Assembly: GCA_947169455.1 (NCBI GenBank)
Contig: CAMVPV010000043.1
Span: 1-8,286 of the forward strand
From: an uncultured Clostridia bacterium
GTDB taxonomy: Bacteria > Bacillota_A > Clostridia > Oscillospirales > Ruminococcaceae
Reading direction: 5' to 3'
DNA: 8,286 bases
Shown here: positions 5,664 to 8,286 of the stretch, piece after piece
Position numbering within the stretch: the first letter of the stretch is position 1
Layout of the letters: each line of letters starts with the position of its first letter
Program-made: the position numbers and the translations under genes
The notes under the pieces: model-generated
What the model saw: the letters and a program-made list of their open reading frames with translations, nothing else
What the model was told of the DNA's origin: nothing
Databases searched by the model: none

Positions 5664-6626
5664 ATGGCGGAGCGCAAGTTCAAAGTCCCACTGAAAAATA
5701 TCATTGATGAATTCTCGCTTGAAGCGGTGCATCTTCCTGTAGATGCTGCAAAGCTGTTTATCGACGAGACGGAGGTCAACCGCCCCGGTCTTCAGCTTTC
5801 CGGATTTTACGAATATTTCAATCCCGAACGCATACAGATAGTGGGAAAGGCTGAGTTTGCGTTTCTTGCTACCCTTGACGAGACTACCCGCAAGGAGCGC
5901 CTTGAAATGCTGTTCGCACAGCACGTTCCTGCGATTATCATTTCGAGAGAGCTCCCATATTTCCCTGAGATGATGGATCTCGCACAGACCTATGAGATAC
6001 CGCTGCTGCGCAGCAAGGACAGCACATCGTCCTTCATGGCAGCGCTCATAGCGTTCCTCAACCTCAATCTCGCACCGAGGATCACCCGTCACGGAGTTCT
6101 CATCGAGATATACGGCGAGGGTATCCTTATCCTCGGCGAGAGCGGCGTCGGAAAGAGCGAGACTGCAGTTGAGCTCATCAAGCGCGGTCACCGTCTTATC
6201 GCCGATGATGCCGTTGAGATAAAGAAAGTCTCCAATATAAGCCTTGTCGGTTCCTCGCCGGAGAATATCAGGCATTTTCTTGAACTGAGAGGAATAGGCA
6301 TAGTCAATGCAAGACGGCTTTTCGGTATGGGCGCAGTTAAGCTCACCGAAAAGATAGATATGGTCATAGAGCTTGAACCGTGGGATTCCGAAAAGGTATA
6401 TGACAGAATGGGCGTCGATAACGAATGTACATCCATTCTCGGAGTAAAAGTGCCGTATTCGATAATCCCCGTAAAGCCCGGACGTAACCTCGCTGTCATA
6501 CTCGAAGTCGCGGCAATGAACAACCGTCAGAAGAAGATGGGCTACAACGCCGCTGAGGAACTTCTTGAAAACCTCGGTATGTCATACGAGAAGAAGGATA
6601 CCGTCAAGAAATGGGACGTATATTGA
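5664..6626 (+). CDS. hprK: HPr kinase/phosphorylase
   Basis: HprK phosphorylates HPr on its regulatory serine (Ser46 in model species) with ATP or PPi, and removes that phosphate when inorganic phosphate is high. This controls CcpA-dependent catabolite repression and PTS uptake in the cytosol. The 320-residue protein has the usual length. Residues 1-130 are the N-terminal domain; the C-terminal kinase domain holds the Walker A loop GESGVGKS (158-165), catalytic-loop H143 in ITRHGVLIEIYG, Asp181-Asp182 in IADDAVEI, and the family signature LELRGIGIVNARRLFG (207-221), followed by YDRMG (246-250). The ATG at 5664 is preceded by AAAGGAA (5647-5653) with a 10-nt gap. It begins 31 nt after the EAL-HDOD stop with no terminator between, and the PHP gene follows after one nucleotide, so it is within an operon. 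In many Firmicutes hprK lies near murB, as here. Confidence 0.97.
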   Translation: MAERKFKVPLKNIIDEFSLEAVHLPVDAAKLFIDETEVNRPGLQLSGFYEYFNPERIQIVGKAEFAFLATLDETTRKERLEMLFAQHVPAIIISRELPYFPEMMDLAQTYEIPLLRSKDSTSSFMAALIAFLNLNLAPRITRHGVLIEIYGEGILILGESGVGKSETAVELIKRGHRLIADDAVEIKKVSNISLVGSSPENIRHFLELRGIGIVNARRLFGMGAVKLTEKIDMVIELEPWDSEKVYDRMGVDNECTSILGVKVPYSIIPVKPGRNLAVILEVAAMNNRQKKMGYNAAEELLENLGMSYEKKDTVKKWDVY

Positions 6627-6627
6627 T

Positions 6628-7353
6628 ATGAAGATATGTGCCGATCTGCATATGCATACGGTCGCTTCCACACACGCCTATTCGACTATTTCGGAAATGG
6701 CTTCCGAGGCGGCTCGCAAGGGACTGAAATGCATAGCGATAACCGACCATACCCCCGCTTCTACCGACGGCCCGCACGTATGGCATTTCCATAATCTTCA
6801 CAAGGCGATACCGCGTGAGCTGTACGGCGTAAAGATAGTATATGGCGCAGAATCGAGCGTGAAGAACTATGACGGCGAGCTTGACTTTCCTGTGGATGAA
6901 TGTGAATCGCTCGACTGGATAATCGGTTCGGTGCACCTTGGAGTATTGAAGCCCGCGTCGTTTGAAGAAAACACGCGGACTTATCTTAAGCTTGCCGAGG
7001 ATCCGCAGGTAGATGTGATAGGTCATTGTGCGACCGTGAAGTTCCCGTTCGACTACGAGACCGGCTTGAAGAAGTTCAAGGAAACGGGAAAGCTGGTCGA
7101 GATAAATGAAAGCACCATCAGATGGAAAGGCACCGAAAAGAATTACATTGAGATAATAAGGCTGTGCAAAAAGTATGAGATACCCGTGATCGTGAACAGC
7201 GATGCACATTTCATGAGCGCCGTGGGCGATCTTGAAAACAGCCTCCGCCTGCTGGAGGATGCTGATTTTCCGGAACGGCTGGTGTTCAACGCCGACTGGG
7301 ACAGGGTCAGGGAATATCTCAACCGAAAGCACGGAATAATATTTGAAAAGTGA
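6628..7353 (+). CDS. PHP-family metal-dependent phosphatase (YcdX-like)
   Basis: This encodes a 241-residue cytosolic protein with the PHP (polymerase and histidinol phosphatase) seven-stranded barrel. Metal ligands are visible in the expected order: H8 and H10 in ADLHMHT, H16, H41 in TDHTP, E75 in YGAES, H103 in SVHLG, H133 in IGHC, and D192 and H194 in SDAH. The set is complete, so activity on a phosphoester is likely; YcdX-like members use a trinuclear metal site. Length is typical. The natural substrate is unknown. The ATG at 6628 follows the hprK stop by one nucleotide (TGA-T-ATG) and has no clear Shine-Dalgarno, which suggests translational coupling to hprK. An upstream in-frame start inside hprK (6565) is rejected because the family N-terminus is MKICADLHMHT. 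Confidence 0.92.
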   Translation: MKICADLHMHTVASTHAYSTISEMASEAARKGLKCIAITDHTPASTDGPHVWHFHNLHKAIPRELYGVKIVYGAESSVKNYDGELDFPVDECESLDWIIGSVHLGVLKPASFEENTRTYLKLAEDPQVDVIGHCATVKFPFDYETGLKKFKETGKLVEINESTIRWKGTEKNYIEIIRLCKKYEIPVIVNSDAHFMSAVGDLENSLRLLEDADFPERLVFNADWDRVREYLNRKHGIIFEK

Positions 7354-7357
7354 TATT

Positions 7358-7798
7358 ATGGAACTCAGAAAGCTTGATCGCAATGACATGGGGATCATAG
7401 CAGAGCTGTTCACTTCGGTCTTTATGAATGAACCGTGGAACGACGACTGGAGCGACAGAGAACAGCTCAACGGCTATCTTACCGACCTCACAGGCAACCC
7501 CAATTCCCTCACGCTTGGCTATTTTGACGGCGAAAGACTCGTCGGACTGGCAATGGGGCAGATAAAGCACTGGTATATGGGAACGGAGTATCTGATAGAT
7601 GAGTTCTGCATAGACCGTGATATCCAGCGCAGGGGCGTAGGCACGCAGTTCGTGAACGGCATCAGGGAATACCTTGCAGAACGCGGGATACACCGTATCT
7701 TTCTGCTGACCGGCAGGGAGATGCCAGCATATACTTTTTACAGAAAGCTCGGCTTTGAGGAGGTCAAGGGTCTTGTTCCTCTGTCCGGCAATTTCTGA
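7358..7798 (+). CDS. GNAT-family N-acetyltransferase, AAC(6')-like
   Basis: This encodes a 146-residue GNAT protein, predicted to move an acetyl group from acetyl-CoA to an amine. Motif A is clear: YLIDEFCIDRDIQRRGVGTQF, with the Q90-R-R-G-V-G95 pyrophosphate-binding loop, followed by motif B residues AYTFYRKLGFEEV (124-136). NEPWND near residue 24 and the overall pattern resemble aminoglycoside 6'-N-acetyltransferase-like and related proteins, but resemblance alone does not show drug resistance; the substrate could be a small amine, peptide or protein. The ATG at 7358 lies four nt after the PHP stop with only a weak upstream GAAAAG; a TTG at 7343 overlapping the PHP gene is an alternative start. 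Tight packing indicates it is part of the hprK operon. Confidence 0.85.
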   Translation: MELRKLDRNDMGIIAELFTSVFMNEPWNDDWSDREQLNGYLTDLTGNPNSLTLGYFDGERLVGLAMGQIKHWYMGTEYLIDEFCIDRDIQRRGVGTQFVNGIREYLAERGIHRIFLLTGREMPAYTFYRKLGFEEVKGLVPLSGNF

Positions 7799-7824
7799 CA
7801 TCGAATATTTATCGGAGGAAATGA

Positions 7825-8286
7825 ATGGATACCGATATTGTCAATAAAGCAAAAGAACTGGACTGCACTGTTTCGGAGGATACGAAGCTGTGCAGTCTTA
7901 CCACGTTTAAGATAGGCGGCGGATGCGGCGGCGTCATCAAGCCGCGCAGTCCGGAGGGCTGTGCGGAAATGGTGCGCTTTCTTACTGAAAGAGGAGCGGC
8001 GTTCCGCATAATGGGACGCGGCTCGAATATCATCGCTGACGACCGCGGCATAAAGGATATCATAGTTCTCATAGGTGACGGTATGTCCGGCATCACTGCG
8101 CAGGACGGACTTGTCGTGTGCGGTGCGGGCGCATCGCTGACCTCATTCTGCAGATATGCGCTTGAAAACGGACTTGCCGGTGCAGAATTTGCATACGGGA
8201 TCCCCGGCAGCGTGGGCGGTGCGGTATATATGAACGCGGGTGCCTACGGCGGAGAGGTCAAGGATATCATCGCCTACGCCGAGGCT
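7825..8286 (+). CDS. murB: UDP-N-acetylenolpyruvoylglucosamine reductase, 3'-truncated by window edge
   Basis: MurB reduces UDP-GlcNAc-enolpyruvate to UDP-MurNAc with NADPH and bound FAD, in the cytosolic pathway to peptidoglycan. The window holds 154 N-terminal residues of about 300. The FAD domain shows LTTFKIGG (25-32), MGRGSNIIADD (63-73) with the G-x-G-S-N motif, GAGASL, and the strongly conserved GLAGAEFAYGIPGSVGGAVYMNAGAYGGE (116-144). The substrate-binding domain with the catalytic serine lies past the edge. The ATG at 7825 has GGAGG six nt upstream; an out-of-frame ATG at 7821 does not give MurB. It lies 26 nt after the GNAT stop with no promoter or terminator seen, so it is probably the fifth gene of the operon. 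Confidence 0.96.
   Translation, partial: MDTDIVNKAKELDCTVSEDTKLCSLTTFKIGGGCGGVIKPRSPEGCAEMVRFLTERGAAFRIMGRGSNIIADDRGIKDIIVLIGDGMSGITAQDGLVVCGAGASLTSFCRYALENGLAGAEFAYGIPGSVGGAVYMNAGAYGGEVKDIIAYAEA

Noticed and set aside
7821..7827. An earlier ATG for murB at 7821
   Set aside because: It is out of frame with the MurB homology; the ATG at 7825 has a properly spaced GGAGG and gives the family N-terminus.

Overview
The window looks like chromosomal DNA of a Gram-positive Firmicute (Clostridia), most plausibly a Ruminococcus-like member of the Oscillospiraceae. The reasons are an HPr kinase/phosphorylase gene (hprK) in one run with murB, strong AAGGAG/GGAGG-type ribosome binding sites, consensus sigma-A promoters with 17-bp spacers, a Gly/Ser-rich lipoprotein linker, and moderate GC. 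The genus is an inference from protein style and gene order, not a measured match. There is no RNA gene, insertion sequence, CRISPR array or phage signature.

Layout. (1) 2-550, +: the 3' part of an alpha/beta-hydrolase gene. (2) 562-622: a long near-perfect hairpin that terminates the hydrolase and the convergent gene. (3) 661-1881, -: a lone branched-chain amino-acid-type ABC transporter substrate-binding lipoprotein, with its own promoter and a roughly 100-nt leader; no permease or ATPase genes are adjacent. (4) 2191-2670, -: a NimA-like pyridoxamine-phosphate-oxidase-fold flavoprotein. (5) 2849-4216, +: an NYN-domain putative ribonuclease with a C-terminal OST-HTH/LOTUS RNA-binding domain, followed 12 nt later by a HAD phosphatase. 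Groups 4 and 5 are divergent and fire from two near-consensus promoters whose -35 boxes are 31 bp apart. (6) 4400-8286, +: a probable five-gene operon preceded by an extended -10 promoter and a hairpin-rich leader of about 120 nt. It encodes a degenerate EAL plus HDOD signalling protein, HprK, a PHP-family metallophosphatase, a GNAT acetyltransferase and MurB, which is cut by the window end.

How the genes fit together. HprK sets the phosphorylation state of HPr at its regulatory serine and so controls carbon catabolite repression. MurB makes the committed UDP-MurNAc precursor of peptidoglycan. Their co-transcription with a probably non-catalytic EAL-HDOD protein would tie signalling, carbon regulation and wall synthesis to one promoter and leader. 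The rest is ordinary accessory chromosome. The points most worth a second look are the structured leader at about 4280-4399, the repeated AAACGTTTT(C)GCAGAAT element near two promoters, the degenerate EAL domain, and an apparently shortened cap in the HAD protein. I saw no clear evidence of a wholly new system.
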